In this document: piece by piece, positions 21,702-32,780 of the stretch | Layout: each line of letters opens with the position of its first letter | Numbering within the stretch: position 1 is the stretch's first letter | Assembly (NCBI RefSeq): GCF_000330505.1 | Contig: NW_004440367.1 | Span: 47,368-92,039 of the forward strand | DNA length: 44,672 nucleotides | From: Entamoeba invadens IP1 | Lineage: Eukaryota > Evosea > Mastigamoebida > Endamoebidae | Direction: 5' to 3' | Translations under genes and position numbers: made by a program | The notes under the pieces: model-generated | Told to the model about the DNA's origin: nothing | Seen by the model: only the letters and a program-made list of their open reading frames with translations | The model's database searches: none

Positions 21702-22445
21702 ATGAATATTGTTGCTTGTGTTCTGATATTAAGCGCATTTGTTCAACCAACATTGAGTTTTACTAGTGAATATGATTCTTATGTGGTCCCAAACCCGCCA
21801 TATCCAAATGTATACACTGCAAATAATGAAAATTATGTCAGAGAAAAATGTGTAACTTGCTGTCGAGTACTTTTTGCTTCCGAATACAATTATGTAGATG
21901 ATAGGAAATTCATTGATGATGATGATAGAAAAGGAATAACTCGCTATGTAATGGACACCGAATTTGACGACAAAAGGTCAGTACGACAATATGAAGATAG
22001 TTGGGAACAAAACATATTGATGAGACCTTTAAAACAAGGCAATGAACTCCAATACTGGGAATTTGCACCATACAAAATGTATATTTCCTTTGCCATTCCA
22101 AGAAGAGTTCATGATATTAGACAAGGCGCTGAGCCTGGAAACACTTTAATTATCTGGGATAAAAAGCCTCCTTTGGATATCGAAACAAAAAACCAGAGAT
22201 TTGTGTATGTCCATCCATATGATGGTTATCCTTCCACCGAATTTTACTCAATTTACAAACAACACTTTTACATACCATTCCAGACTTCTTACAAACTCTG
22301 TTACCAAACAAGAATTGAAGGAGAAAAAAGATCGACTTGGGCTGGAAATAAAAAATTGGTTGTTATAGGAAAAAGTTTCCAAATTAAAGCAAATTATTGC
22401 GATCCATACGAACCAAGACAAATGTTTGTGCCGGTTTTTGCTTAA
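21702..22445 (+). CDS. Small secreted protein, possible ricin-B-like/lectin fold
   Basis: A 247-residue protein with a clear signal peptide ([20 protein letters not shown]) and no membrane anchor. Four cysteines near the N-terminus of the mature protein and in the C-terminal third could form disulphides. Acidic and aromatic blocks follow ([33 protein letters not shown]). The segment [20 protein letters not shown], followed by FVYVHP, resembles a beta-trefoil strand pattern. A distant relation to the light subunit of the Entamoeba Gal/GalNAc lectin is possible but I could not verify it. It has no intron. The gene is isolated, with gene-free DNA upstream, and is followed by the 3' end of the TMK gene. 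An extracellular role is well supported, the exact function is not. Confidence 0.78.
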   Translation: MNIVACVLILSAFVQPTLSFTSEYDSYVVPNPPYPNVYTANNENYVREKCVTCCRVLFASEYNYVDDRKFIDDDDRKGITRYVMDTEFDDKRSVRQYEDSWEQNILMRPLKQGNELQYWEFAPYKMYISFAIPRRVHDIRQGAEPGNTLIIWDKKPPLDIETKNQRFVYVHPYDGYPSTEFYSIYKQHFYIPFQTSYKLCYQTRIEGEKRSTWAGNKKLVVIGKSFQIKANYCDPYEPRQMFVPVFA

Positions 22446-22880
22446 TTCAATTCAATTGAAAGTTTTTTGGGAATTGGTTATTTGACTTTTTTGTTTGAAA
22501 CTTTTAGGTGTGTTTTTATATTTAGATTACAAATTAAATAATGATTATAAAAAAATTGAAAATCGTGGTTTGATAACTTAATTTCATATTAATTATAAAC
22601 AATAAAACAAATAAAAAATGTCATTCATTTTATTTAAAAAATTAGATTGAAATAAACATATAAATTTAAAATGTGTTAATATTTACAACAATAATATATG
22701 TCAAATCAAACCCCAATTTAAAATCTTAATATAAAAAAATATTAATTTTGTTTTTTAAACCATTTGTTGGTTTAAAGAAAGTTTATACCTATTAGCAAGT
22801 GACTTTAATATAAAAACGTTTTTTTTGTTTTTATTAACAATATATAAATTGAATAATAAAGAAAACTTAAAATACTAATA
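22446..22880. other. AT-rich intergenic region between convergent genes
   Basis: Shared 3' region of the secreted-protein gene and the TMK gene; no feature seen beyond AT-rich tracts. Confidence 0.45.
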
Positions 22881-25800
22881 TCATAACGTGTTAAACAATT
22901 GTTGCATTGAGTCAACACTTGTGTTAATTGTAGGTCTGTTTTCCTGTTTTGGATCCCACATTTTATTAATGATATCATAAGCATCTTGGTTCATGTTTTC
23001 CAGACATTGTCTTCTTTTTCCTTCGGATACAAAATCAGCTATTGACCACGCATGTTTAAACATTGATGAAGGATATATTTCGCCCCATACAAGTGTCTCA
23101 TAAAAAGTCACTGCAAGAGAGAAAACATCCGCCGATTTTTTGTAATGTTGTTTATTCAAAATTTCTTGAGCCATATATTTTGGAGTACCAACCCCTTTTG
23201 TGAAAGTCATGTTTGTCATCAACATGTTGATGTTTCTTGATGATCCAAAGTCAGTCAACTTGCCATTAGCTTTGATGTTCTTTTCGAGTGTAATCACAAG
23301 TATATTATCCGGCTTGATGTCTCTATGTAATATCCCATTCTCATGTAAATAAGCCACTCCTCTTCCACAGTCCAACATAAATTTGATTTTCATTTTTAAG
23401 TCAATTTCTTTTTCTTTGTAAATCATATCAGCCAAACTACCATGTTCTGCAAATTCCGTAACCATACAAATATGACTTGGGATGTAACACGCTCCATAGA
23501 AGTGGATAACAAAGTCGTTTCTGAATTTGTCTAACATCGAAACTTCCTTGTCAAATTCATCGAGTGCCTGTTTTGTCGTGTTCGCATTTTTTAATTTTTT
23601 AATTGCAACAATTTTCTCTTTAAAAAGTCCTTTGTAAACAATACCAAAACTGCCTTCTCCTATTTTCTTTGTTTCTTCTAATTCTCTGTAATTCAGTTTT
23701 GTTGACTTCTTTGTTTTGGCGGAGACTTTGATTTTTTCGTTTGTTTGTTTACAAGTGTGGATGTCGAGTGCAATGACCATAATATCTTCATCGATCACGC
23801 ATGAACATAACGGCTTGATATATATCTCAAATTCACACGCTTCACCTCGCTTTAAATTAACAAGAGGTGGAACACTTCTTATTTCATAATAATCACACCC
23901 TTCTATAACACTGAATTGCACTTTTATATCGTGTTTCGACGTATTTCCAATACATATCAAGTCTCTTGTCTCGGCATCAACGTCTATAGGCGTGTCTTCG
24001 GTGTTTTCCAAATCAAATTTAATCACTTTTTTATTGCAACACAAGTCGCACGTTTCATTGTTTAATTGAATCATTTCAACATTTGAACGTTTCATTGGGA
24101 ATACACAAATGTTTCTCATCTTCACTTCTTCTTGCTTTTTCATTAATAAAAAGTAGATCAAGACAATGATAATGGAAACTATTAATATCAACACAACTAC
24201 AAGTGAAAGTGGAACTCCAATGACAACTCCTAAGTAAACTGAATCCAAACATTCATCACCATCGGTTGATGGTTCATGTCTACCACTGCATTGAATACAC
24301 TTCGAATTTGAAGCTGACATACAAAACTCGATTTTTGAATAGTGTGTACACCGGGAGTTGATTAAAACAAATTCATCAGATGAACATTTCTCACAAAAGT
24401 CATAATTTTGACATTCAGAACAATTTGAAGAACATGAGTGACACATATAATTTTGTAAATAATACCCCTTTGAACACATAACACAACCTATCGCGGTTTT
24501 GTTCTCACAGTTTATCAAATTATCAAAAGGAAGACACAACTTGGTTTCACTGTTGACAATCTTGTAATACGACTCATTGCATACTAAACACGAAACACTG
24601 TCAAGACATGTTGAACACGATGCATCACATGTCGTACAATCTTTTTCTTGTTTATAAAACCCATCATTGCAAATAGCACACCCCCCTCCTGTTGGAAGTG
24701 TTAAATAACACTTTGAAGTCAACTCTCCAAGACTTTCACACGTTTTTGAAGAAGATAGATAATACCCATTTTTACAAGAAATACAATATGTTGTATTGTA
24801 ACAACTTTCACAATTTGATGAACACTGCACACAATTAATATTGGTATGTTCTAGATAATACCCAAATGAACATCGTTGACATCCTTTATTTGTTCTATCC
24901 AGACAACTTGTTTCAATTACACTCTTTCTATGTGTCATCTTTTTATCTTCTAAATTGTAATTGATATTCGTTTCGTTTGTATTTTTTACGAATTGTTCAG
25001 TAAAGTTTTGATTTGTTGATAACAAATTCATTTGTTTTTCAGAATTGTGAAATACTATTTTTGATGATATCAAATTTTCTTCAAAAAACTCTGCACACAC
25101 TCCATTTCTCTGTTTAAAAGAATCAAGACATTCCACACATTTTCTTGTTTGCAACGTTGCATGTTTACAATTTGGTATTGATGTGGATACAAGAGGAAGA
25201 CAAAAAGAGTATTTTCCTTCGATATTTTTACTGTCAACTTGATAAAAGCCATTGTTACATTGAACACACCCAAAATGACTTGATCGAACACAACTCACAT
25301 CACTTTTTAATACACACTTGTTTAATGAAGTCATCAAATAATTTTCAGAACAACGTTTGCATAAACCACCTTCACAAAGTGCACAATTGTCATGTGTACA
25401 TTGTTGACATTTTCCTTTGTATATTTCCGTGTTGGGTTGAATACATTTTGAACAAAACCCATTGAGTGTGGTGTTACATATAACATCCTGTAAGCAAGTT
25501 TTGTTTTCAACATTATAAATCGAATTTTGTTTACACGAAAGTGCGTAAACCGTATTGTTGTATAGAGAACAAATTGAAGTGTATTGATCACATTTTTCGC
25601 AAATATTTTGTGTAGTCAAATGTTTATTTTCTCCACAGGAATACCTCTTATCATTGCGGATATACTCTCCATTTGTGATTGTGATACAGCCACTGTCTGT
25701 CATTATATTATTATCTTCACATACCAAACACGTTGAACCTATATTTGTCACTTTCTGGTATTTACATTTAGCGGCATTGTCTTTACAATCAGAATTGATT

Positions 25801-28800
25801 GAAATTTGGTCGAAACAGTCGCATGACACAAGTGATAATTGTGATGGGCGCTGACATTTTGAAGTGCTTTGGCATTTTCCGTTCAACAAAAAGTTATCAC
25901 TTGAACACTTTAAGCATTTCTCTATACTTATTTCAGTTGTACAGTTTATCATGTTTTTAAGACAACTTTTTGTTATATTGTTAAAATAATTAAAATTTCC
26001 ACACAACTCACATCGTCTTGTATTTACATTTAACGAATATGGTGCAAAACATGATGTGCAAATTGGCACATTTACTGATGTTATGGTACATATTTGACAA
26101 TTTGGTATCCCATTGTAACACAACTCACAAGACGTTTCCGTGTTTTTGTATGTTCCTACTGGACAACTTTGGCAAATTAGGTTATTTAGATAATATGGGT
26201 CTGCACACCTGGAACAATACTTTGAAGAAGAATTACATGTGTTACAATTAGTATCGATTGTATTGCATGGAACACAGATATGGTTCACATCTGGGTAATA
26301 CCCATTCTCACACTCACTACACTTCCTTGTGAAATCAGACGAACATATTTTGCAGTTCATATCAAACGTTTTGCAAGACACACATGTGTTTCCTCGGGGT
26401 TGTGTGAATACATAATTAAAATTACATCCCCTACAATACCCATCAGTATTTCCACAATTACCAGTACAACTTGTGTCACACAAACGACACGTTTTCAAGT
26501 GCGGATCGGGATAATATGAATACGAATTACATGACGTACATTCTCTTTGGTTGTTGATGTTGCAAGTAGCACAATTTATGTCGAAAGAGTCACACTTTTC
26601 ACAAATTGATTTGTTTGATGAGGAAAAAACGTAATTATTTAAGCAACCAGTGCAATAACCAGTCTCTCCATCACATTTACCACCACATGAAATATCACAA
26701 CTCTGACATCGATAATCACCAATTGTCTTTGGGAAAAAATTTGATTTACAAACATCACATTTTCTCTGTGAAGTTAAAGAACATGTTAAACAGTTTGAGT
26801 CAAAATCGGTGCAGTTTTGGCATTTAATGTTGCTTGTTTCGTACAATACATAACCAGAGACACAGGATGTACAAATACCAGTAGTAGTACTGCATCTATC
26901 TGTACACGATGAATCACACAACACACACTGTCCACTTAAATTGGGGTAATACCCATTCATACACTCGACACATTTTCTTGAAAAGTCTGTTGCACAAATC
27001 TTACAATGTGGATCAAAAACAGAACAACTCTGACATTGCAATTGGTCTTTGTTGGGATAAAATACATGATTGTTAGAACATGAAGTGCAATACCCATTCA
27101 TTGGATTACATTGATTATTACAAGTCTCATCGCAGAGTTGACATTTAAATGTTTGAGTGTTTGGGTAATAATTATTGTTACATGTCACACATTTACGTGA
27201 AGCATCAGACGCACACACGGCACAATTGATATCAAATATATGACACTCTTCACACTTTGACGGATCATTTAATTTCATAACATAATTGTTTGCACAACTT
27301 GTACATATCCCATTTTGTCCATTACAGTTTTTACATTCAGTTGGACACGGCACACATTTAAATGTTGTTGTATCGACGTATGTGTAATTTGTACAAGTGT
27401 TGCACTTTCTCTCACCAGATGACTCACAAATGTCACAATTGTTATCAAGTGTTTTGCATTCAACACATTGTTTGGGGTTAGTTTCAGATTTAATAAAATT
27501 CTGAATACATCCAGTACAATACCCACTGTTTGTATCACATCGGTTATTACATGTACTGTCACATTTTTGACAAAGACCATTTACAATGTAAAACCCTGCG
27601 TTGCATTTTATACATTTTCGAGAATAGTCTGTCGCACAAGCACTACAATTTGCGTCGAAAGCAGAACAACTTTGACATGTTAAACTGCTTGTTGAATACA
27701 TAACATAATTATTCTCACACCCCGTACACATCCCATTGTGTTGATCACATTTTCCACCACACGTTAAATCACAATTTCCACACCTTCCATTGGAAAGGAC
27801 ATATTTGCCTGTTGTACATATTGAACAGATTCTTTCAGGAGAGTTTAAACAACTCAAACAACTTGAATCGAAGGAACTACAATTTACACAAAGGATTGAT
27901 TTTGGTTCGGTGTAAACATATTGTGTTAAACATGATGTGCATATTCCATTTAATGTGTTGCAACGTCCACCACATGTTTGGTCACAACTTTTACATATGC
28001 CATTTGTATCAGGGTAGTAATTAACGTCACACTGAATACATCTTTGATCAAACGAAGATGAACACATGTTACAATGAATGTCAAAGGCTTTGCACCGAAT
28101 ACACGTTTTACTGGGTGGATTGGTAAAAACATAGTTTGTTTCACACACAGAACATATACCTGATGCTGAGTCACACTGAGCACAGTTGTTTGTCGTACAT
28201 GATACACATGTTCCACTCTCGTTGGGGTAATATCCATTCCCACACATGATACACTTTCGTGTGTAATCAGACGAACACAAATTGCAGTTTGTATCAAATG
28301 TTTTGCAAGGCACACACAATTTTCCCGGGGGTTGTGTAAATACATAGTTATTCATACACTTCTCGCAATACCCTGTCGTTTGGCTACAATACCCGTCACA
28401 TGTTGAACTGCATGATGTACATGTTTTATTTGTTTCATCGGGGTACATTCCTTGTGTTCGACATGTTGTACACTCCCGTTTCCCGGTGCTGCAAGTCATG
28501 CAATTGACATCGAAAACTGAGCATTGAATACAGTATTGGGTTGGTACTAATGTTGGAACATGATTAGTTATACATCCAGTGCAAACACCAGTCACTCCAT
28601 TGCACATCCCACCACACGACGTGTCGCAATCCTGACATTTGTATTCACCGGATGTCATTGGATACTTCCCATTTAAACATTCAACGCATTTCCTTGAAAA
28701 ATCGGGAGAACATGTGTTACAATTAATATCAAGTTGGCTACAATTTTCGCACCGTGTTGATAATTGAGATGTTACAATATAATTGGTGATACATTGTGAC

Positions 28801-28802
28801 AT
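22881..28802 (-). CDS. Transmembrane kinase (TMK), C-terminal 1973 residues: CXXC ectodomain, TM helix, cytosolic kinase
   Basis: This part continues the ectodomain encoded at 28772-30841. About 1500 residues are repeats of about 48 residues carrying paired CXXC motifs (CxxFDxNCxxCxxxxxRKCxxCxxGYYPxxxxxCxxC). A single membrane helix follows at about 1522-1555 (GVVIGVPLSLVVVLILIVSI), then a beta-rich juxtamembrane domain (FDLENTEDTPIDVD, PPLVNLKRGEACEFEIYIKP) like those of Entamoeba TMKs. The kinase fills the last 265 residues: G-loop GEGSFG (about 1714), VAIKK, HRDIKPDN (about 1824), DFG (about 1850) and activation-segment end VGTPKYMAQE. All catalytic residues are kept, so the kinase should be active as a Ser/Thr or dual-specificity enzyme. 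TMKs are surface receptors of Entamoeba linked to growth and phagocytosis. The ATG at 28802 is not a natural start: it lies inside a CXXC repeat just after a frameshift. Confidence 0.93.
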   Translation of the reverse strand: MSQCITNYIVTSQLSTRCENCSQLDINCNTCSPDFSRKCVECLNGKYPMTSGEYKCQDCDTSCGGMCNGVTGVCTGCITNHVPTLVPTQYCIQCSVFDVNCMTCSTGKRECTTCRTQGMYPDETNKTCTSCSSTCDGYCSQTTGYCEKCMNNYVFTQPPGKLCVPCKTFDTNCNLCSSDYTRKCIMCGNGYYPNESGTCVSCTTNNCAQCDSASGICSVCETNYVFTNPPSKTCIRCKAFDIHCNMCSSSFDQRCIQCDVNYYPDTNGICKSCDQTCGGRCNTLNGICTSCLTQYVYTEPKSILCVNCSSFDSSCLSCLNSPERICSICTTGKYVLSNGRCGNCDLTCGGKCDQHNGMCTGCENNYVMYSTSSLTCQSCSAFDANCSACATDYSRKCIKCNAGFYIVNGLCQKCDSTCNNRCDTNSGYCTGCIQNFIKSETNPKQCVECKTLDNNCDICESSGERKCNTCTNYTYVDTTTFKCVPCPTECKNCNGQNGICTSCANNYVMKLNDPSKCEECHIFDINCAVCASDASRKCVTCNNNYYPNTQTFKCQLCDETCNNQCNPMNGYCTSCSNNHVFYPNKDQLQCQSCSVFDPHCKICATDFSRKCVECMNGYYPNLSGQCVLCDSSCTDRCSTTTGICTSCVSGYVLYETSNIKCQNCTDFDSNCLTCSLTSQRKCDVCKSNFFPKTIGDYRCQSCDISCGGKCDGETGYCTGCLNNYVFSSSNKSICEKCDSFDINCATCNINNQRECTSCNSYSYYPDPHLKTCRLCDTSCTGNCGNTDGYCRGCNFNYVFTQPRGNTCVSCKTFDMNCKICSSDFTRKCSECENGYYPDVNHICVPCNTIDTNCNTCNSSSKYCSRCADPYYLNNLICQSCPVGTYKNTETSCELCYNGIPNCQICTITSVNVPICTSCFAPYSLNVNTRRCELCGNFNYFNNITKSCLKNMINCTTEISIEKCLKCSSDNFLLNGKCQSTSKCQRPSQLSLVSCDCFDQISINSDCKDNAAKCKYQKVTNIGSTCLVCEDNNIMTDSGCITITNGEYIRNDKRYSCGENKHLTTQNICEKCDQYTSICSLYNNTVYALSCKQNSIYNVENKTCLQDVICNTTLNGFCSKCIQPNTEIYKGKCQQCTHDNCALCEGGLCKRCSENYLMTSLNKCVLKSDVSCVRSSHFGCVQCNNGFYQVDSKNIEGKYSFCLPLVSTSIPNCKHATLQTRKCVECLDSFKQRNGVCAEFFEENLISSKIVFHNSEKQMNLLSTNQNFTEQFVKNTNETNINYNLEDKKMTHRKSVIETSCLDRTNKGCQRCSFGYYLEHTNINCVQCSSNCESCYNTTYCISCKNGYYLSSSKTCESLGELTSKCYLTLPTGGGCAICNDGFYKQEKDCTTCDASCSTCLDSVSCLVCNESYYKIVNSETKLCLPFDNLINCENKTAIGCVMCSKGYYLQNYMCHSCSSNCSECQNYDFCEKCSSDEFVLINSRCTHYSKIEFCMSASNSKCIQCSGRHEPSTDGDECLDSVYLGVVIGVPLSLVVVLILIVSIIIVLIYFLLMKKQEEVKMRNICVFPMKRSNVEMIQLNNETCDLCCNKKVIKFDLENTEDTPIDVDAETRDLICIGNTSKHDIKVQFSVIEGCDYYEIRSVPPLVNLKRGEACEFEIYIKPLCSCVIDEDIMVIALDIHTCKQTNEKIKVSAKTKKSTKLNYRELEETKKIGEGSFGIVYKGLFKEKIVAIKKLKNANTTKQALDEFDKEVSMLDKFRNDFVIHFYGACYIPSHICMVTEFAEHGSLADMIYKEKEIDLKMKIKFMLDCGRGVAYLHENGILHRDIKPDNILVITLEKNIKANGKLTDFGSSRNINMLMTNMTFTKGVGTPKYMAQEILNKQHYKKSADVFSLAVTFYETLVWGEIYPSSMFKHAWSIADFVSEGKRRQCLENMNQDAYDIINKMWDPKQENRPTINTSVDSMQQLFNTL

Positions 28803-30841
28803 ATTCCAGTTGATATATCACATGTGTTGGGTTGGCACGTCGAATCACAACTAACACACGTTTTATTTGTATCCAATCTATACCCAACTTTGCATTTTAA
28901 GCAAATTCGTTGTCCACTGTTGCCACAATCATCACAATGTTCGTCAAATACAGAACAATTCACACAAGTTATTGTTGATGGTGATGTCACAACATAATTG
29001 TTTGTACAACTGAAGCAAAGACCAGATAATTGGTCACATTTATCATTTCCATTGCATGACGGATCACATTCAACACACGTACCAGCTGTTGAAGGGTAAT
29101 ACCCAAAAACACATTTTTTGCATTTTCGTTGTGTTGCTAATTCACATGTAATACACTTCGAATCAAATTGCGAACACGAAATACACCCTTTCGAAGTCGT
29201 ATCAATCGAAGGAACATATCCACTTTTACATAATATACAACTTCCAGTTATACTACAACGTGAACACGTGTTATCACACATTTTACATTTATTTCCATCC
29301 AAATATGATGAGTTAGGGGTACATGATATACATCCACGACTTGTTGTCGAACAGGCAAGACAGTTTGAATCATAGTCAGTACATTTCTGACATTTAGTTG
29401 GTGTTTCTGAATTAATGGTATATTGATCAGATGAACAACTATAACAATTACCATATATAGTGTCACACCCATTTTGACAACTTGTATCACATGGAATACA
29501 TTTGAATGGAGAAACAGTCGATGGGTAATACCCTTTTATACATATGATACACTTTCGCGATGTTGTTGAACATTCAAAACAATTGGAATCAAATGCTGAG
29601 CAAGCCTCACAACTGACGCTTCCAGTGCTATTCTTTAATACAAATTTATCATTTACACATTGTTTACATACCCCCGTGTGTACATCACAACTATTAGACT
29701 CACATGTTAAATCACAAGAAATACACTTCCCAGTGGAAGGGTCGGGGTAATACCCATCTCTACAATTATAACAACTTCTGGAACCTCCACCTTCACAGTC
29801 GACACAATTAAAATCAAAAATTTGGCAACTCTCACAAACACGAGATATGGGATCGGTAACGACATAATTAATTTGACATTTGGTGCAATATCCAGTTGTT
29901 GTATTACATCCATTACATGTGGGTGAACATTGGGAACAAATTTTATTATCAAGATAATAATTGACGTCACACCTATAACACTTATATTCCGTTTGACTGC
30001 AAAAGAGGCATCCAACTATGTCAGAACAATCAACACATTCCCCATTAGAATTGGGCATTCCAGGATAATTACAATCAATGCAAATATCTGGATTTGTGTA
30101 TTCACTCCTTATACAAGAATGGGTTGCATCAGCATATTTGTATAATCTACATACTGAAGTTTCGGGAGTTTCACCATTTAATGCATATTTGTATTCACAA
30201 TGAGTACACCTCCCTCTCGTCGAAACATTGGTAGATAAACATGTCCCTACTAAACAGTTGTTAACACAACATTTATTGCTATTTATTGTAGTTGTATAGT
30301 TGTTATATTGTTCACAGACTACAGAACATAGATTATAGTCAGATGAATCACAGTAATATGCATCCAAAAGTAAGCAAAATTTTAACGTGTATCCATCTTG
30401 ACATCGCGAACACCAAGCAATATCAGTACCAGATCCAATACAAACTTGACAATGTGATGTTTTTCCACAATTGTCCGTGTCGTGTTTTTGTGTTAAAGAT
30501 GACGACTTAAACGGCAAAATAACAATCGACTTGTTATAAACATTTTCATATGACATTTCTTTGTTTGTAATTTCTACATCAGTCTTATTAAGAACAAGGT
30601 CAATTCGGTTCACTAAATTTCCAACTTCAATTTTTAAAAACTTTGTCTGGAAACATTTTACAGTGACATTACCTTTTGTATTTAATACAAGGATATCTTC
30701 TTTAATAGTAATATTATTTGATGTGTCGGCTCGACATCTTTCATTATTATTTGTGCAAAAAACAACGTTTTCGTATTCAAAGCACCATCGTATACCTAAA
30801 GTAACACAAAGAAAAAAAGTTAGTAGAACTCCTTTCTTCAT
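28772..30841 (-). CDS. TMK N-terminal part: signal peptide and CXXC ectodomain, ends at a frameshift
   Basis: The ATG at 30841 begins a signal peptide (MKKGVLLTFFLCVTLG); the in-frame TTG at 30883 is not a likely start. About 150 residues without repeats follow, then CXXC repeats of the same type as in the downstream frame (CPSCNGxxKCDxxxGxCxxC, VFDxxCxxCGNSGQRxCLKC). The frame ends in CDISTGICHNVSPIIL, where every other repeat reads CDxxxGxCxxCxxNYV. Moving to the next frame by one base restores CITNYIVTSQ, so the two frames are one gene of about 2660 residues. Five bases (28794-28798) lie between the two Cys codons where six are expected. Everything else is open in both parts, so this is a very recent mutation or a sequence error. 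If real, it would yield a secreted ectodomain without kinase. Confidence 0.9.
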   Translation of the reverse strand: MKKGVLLTFFLCVTLGIRWCFEYENVVFCTNNNERCRADTSNNITIKEDILVLNTKGNVTVKCFQTKFLKIEVGNLVNRIDLVLNKTDVEITNKEMSYENVYNKSIVILPFKSSSLTQKHDTDNCGKTSHCQVCIGSGTDIAWCSRCQDGYTLKFCLLLDAYYCDSSDYNLCSVVCEQYNNYTTTINSNKCCVNNCLVGTCLSTNVSTRGRCTHCEYKYALNGETPETSVCRLYKYADATHSCIRSEYTNPDICIDCNYPGMPNSNGECVDCSDIVGCLFCSQTEYKCYRCDVNYYLDNKICSQCSPTCNGCNTTTGYCTKCQINYVVTDPISRVCESCQIFDFNCVDCEGGGSRSCYNCRDGYYPDPSTGKCISCDLTCESNSCDVHTGVCKQCVNDKFVLKNSTGSVSCEACSAFDSNCFECSTTSRKCIICIKGYYPSTVSPFKCIPCDTSCQNGCDTIYGNCYSCSSDQYTINSETPTKCQKCTDYDSNCLACSTTSRGCISCTPNSSYLDGNKCKMCDNTCSRCSITGSCILCKSGYVPSIDTTSKGCISCSQFDSKCITCELATQRKCKKCVFGYYPSTAGTCVECDPSCNGNDKCDQLSGLCFSCTNNYVVTSPSTITCVNCSVFDEHCDDCGNSGQRICLKCKVGYRLDTNKTCVSCDSTCQPNTCDISTGICHNVSPIIL
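28794..28798 (-). other. Single-base frameshift within the TMK gene
   Basis: On the minus strand the codon ATA-TGT is followed by CACAA and then TGT-ATC. One base is missing from the two codons between the conserved cysteines of a CXXC motif. There is no homopolymer longer than two bases here. Confidence 0.85.
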
Positions 30842-30883
30842 TTGTATATAATTTGTAAAGATTTTTTTTAAATTGAAAATCAA

Positions 30884-31139
30884 ATTATGAAAAAAACGAA
30901 AAATTCATAAATATATTATATATTAACTAAATATTTCATTGTTTTTAAAAAAAAATATTTAAACCTATTTTAATTTTAATCGTATTTTATATCGAATTTA
31001 CCACAAAAACGATAATATAATTAAATTGAAAATATTTATAGTTAAAATAAATAAAAAGTTTTTATAATAAAAAAAAACTACAATTTATTTTTTTTTATGA
31101 ATTTAATTTAAATTAATTAAATAGTTTCATCAATAATTA
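30884..31139. other. TMK upstream region
   Basis: AT-rich 5' flank of the TMK gene, about 300 bp between the signal-peptide ATG and the next MITE. No specific promoter motif could be assigned. Confidence 0.4.
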
Positions 31140-31141
31140 TA

Positions 31142-31307
31142 CAGTAAAACCTCCCAAGAGCGGGAGGGCGTGGGAATTTTGTTCTCTCAAGAGCGGGCAT
31201 TTTTAGCCAATCAAACCTCAATTACCGCTCGATAGAGAACTCTATTTTTAGTTTCAGTCTAAAAAATGCCCGCTCTTGAGAGAACCCGCTCTTTGGAGGT
31301 TTTACTG
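31142..31307. mobile_element. 166-bp palindromic MITE (CAGTAAAACCTCC ends, TA duplication)
   Basis: The element is almost entirely inverted repeat. Both ends read CAGTAAAACCTCC, then AAGAGCGGG; an inner block TTCTCTCAAGAGCGGGCATT is also inverted. The left arm carries a 16-base insertion relative to the right. TA at 31140-31141 and 31308-31309 is the target duplication. The CAGT terminus and TA site fit the Tc1/mariner/pogo group. It is much more GC-rich than its flanks. Confidence 0.9.
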
Positions 31308-31309
31308 TA

Positions 31310-32474
31310 TTATTTAATATCAATAAATATCAAATCAAAAAAATACGATTATTTTGTTGTTATAGTTTCTTTATATTTAATTGTTATTTTTATAATTAAC
31401 ACCTAAAATAACATTAAACAAAATTCTAGCAGTCAAAATATTGAGAAATTACTAGTTTATTAAATAAATTATCAGTTTTTTAAAGTTCATATTTTGTACA
31501 AATCTTTACACATCTAAAAAGACAAAAAATCACCAAAAATTGAATTTATATCCCAATAATAACAAATCATTTAAAAAACAGGGGTGGTATTTTATGTGTT
31601 AATAAAATATATATGTTTACTGTTGTGTGTTGTCATATTAAAATAAGGCAATATTCAAGAAAATGATTATATAAAATATCTCGCTTATATGTGATTATTA
31701 CCAATATTGATTGAAATTAAGGATATCGACATAGTTACACAATGAAATTGATAATAATAGTTTTTTTTGATTATCTTAGTTCTAACGAAATGTCAAACTA
31801 ATTACACGAAAGTTACAATTAACATCAGAAAATAATAATGTTAATAACAGTTGTTATTCAACTGTAAATTACATTTAACATATACGTTTTTATTTAAAAT
31901 ATTGTATTTTTTTATTATTTTTATTATAATGTTTAATCATGTTGACAACTTTGTTATGTGAATAATTGAAAGCACCGTCTTTTAAAAAGTAAAATAAATT
32001 TGGTATCAATTGTATAATCGTTTATTTTATATATTTTTAATATAAAAGATTTTTATAAATTGTTATATTAATCAAAAGAAAACACAAAAGTATTATTTTA
32101 TTTTTTTGTATTTTTTAAATGACTTGGAGTCTGATAATTAGAATTATTAATACAACTATAATTATAATAATTATTGATTATTCCAACGTTTTTTTATTCA
32201 TTATAATGTAAAATTATATGTAAAATATTAAGTTTGATTAATGAGTGTGATGATGATTAATTATAATATAATAATTAATATTTTATTTAAACAGACTATT
32301 TAATAATTTAACAACCAAACAAATAATACAAATTTATAATTAATTTTACTTAAATTTTTCGTCTTTAACTTACAAAAATATGTGTTGAATTCGTATCATA
32401 ATATTATATGTACCCATTTGTAAAAATCAATTATATGTTGACATTTTGAACAATAAAAATTAAATACCATTAAA
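31310..32474. other. AT-rich intergenic region
   Basis: About 1.2 kb without a supported gene, RNA or repeat. Confidence 0.45.
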
Positions 32475-32780
32475 TCAATTGTAAACATTATTACCGGCCG
32501 TTCCGATAATAGCAAACCAGATTATGAGGTAAAGTATTACCACCACAACAGCAATAACGGTTGATATTATTGAGATTATGAAAAATACCAATGAAATGAT
32601 ACCAAACATTCTGGCTGTAGCATTTCCAGAGTTTTTAAACTTACAGAATGCAACTATCCAAATGCAATAACAAAAGAATCCAAGTATAAAGAAAATAAGT
32701 GAGGACGTTGTGTCCGCTTCATCGGTATTCTGTGAAGATTGGTTGTACACCGGGTTCATTTCTTGTTCTTGTCCAGACAT
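32475..32780 (-). CDS. Small multi-pass membrane protein
   Basis: A 101-residue protein. About 25 polar residues (MSGQEQEMNPVYNQSSQNTD) precede a first membrane helix (SLIFFILGFFCYCIWIVAF, about 27-45). A short basic loop (CKFKNSGNATARM) follows, then a long hydrophobic stretch (about 59-95) that could hold two more helices, and a polar tail GNNVYN. The N-terminus is probably cytosolic and the NPVY motif could be a trafficking signal. I do not recognise the family. Comparable short proteins with a conserved CYCIWIVxFxKFKxSxNxxA core are common in protists and act in unknown membrane roles. The clean ATG-to-TAA frame and strong hydrophobic periodicity support a real gene. Confidence 0.72.
   Translation of the reverse strand: MSGQEQEMNPVYNQSSQNTDEADTTSSLIFFILGFFCYCIWIVAFCKFKNSGNATARMFGIISLVFFIISIISTVIAVVVVILYLIIWFAIIGTAGNNVYN

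Noticed and set aside
28802..28802. ATG at 28802 as a genuine start of a separate kinase gene
   Set aside because: It lies within a CXXC repeat, has no signal peptide after it, and the upstream frame supplies the missing repeat half; a frameshift explains it better.
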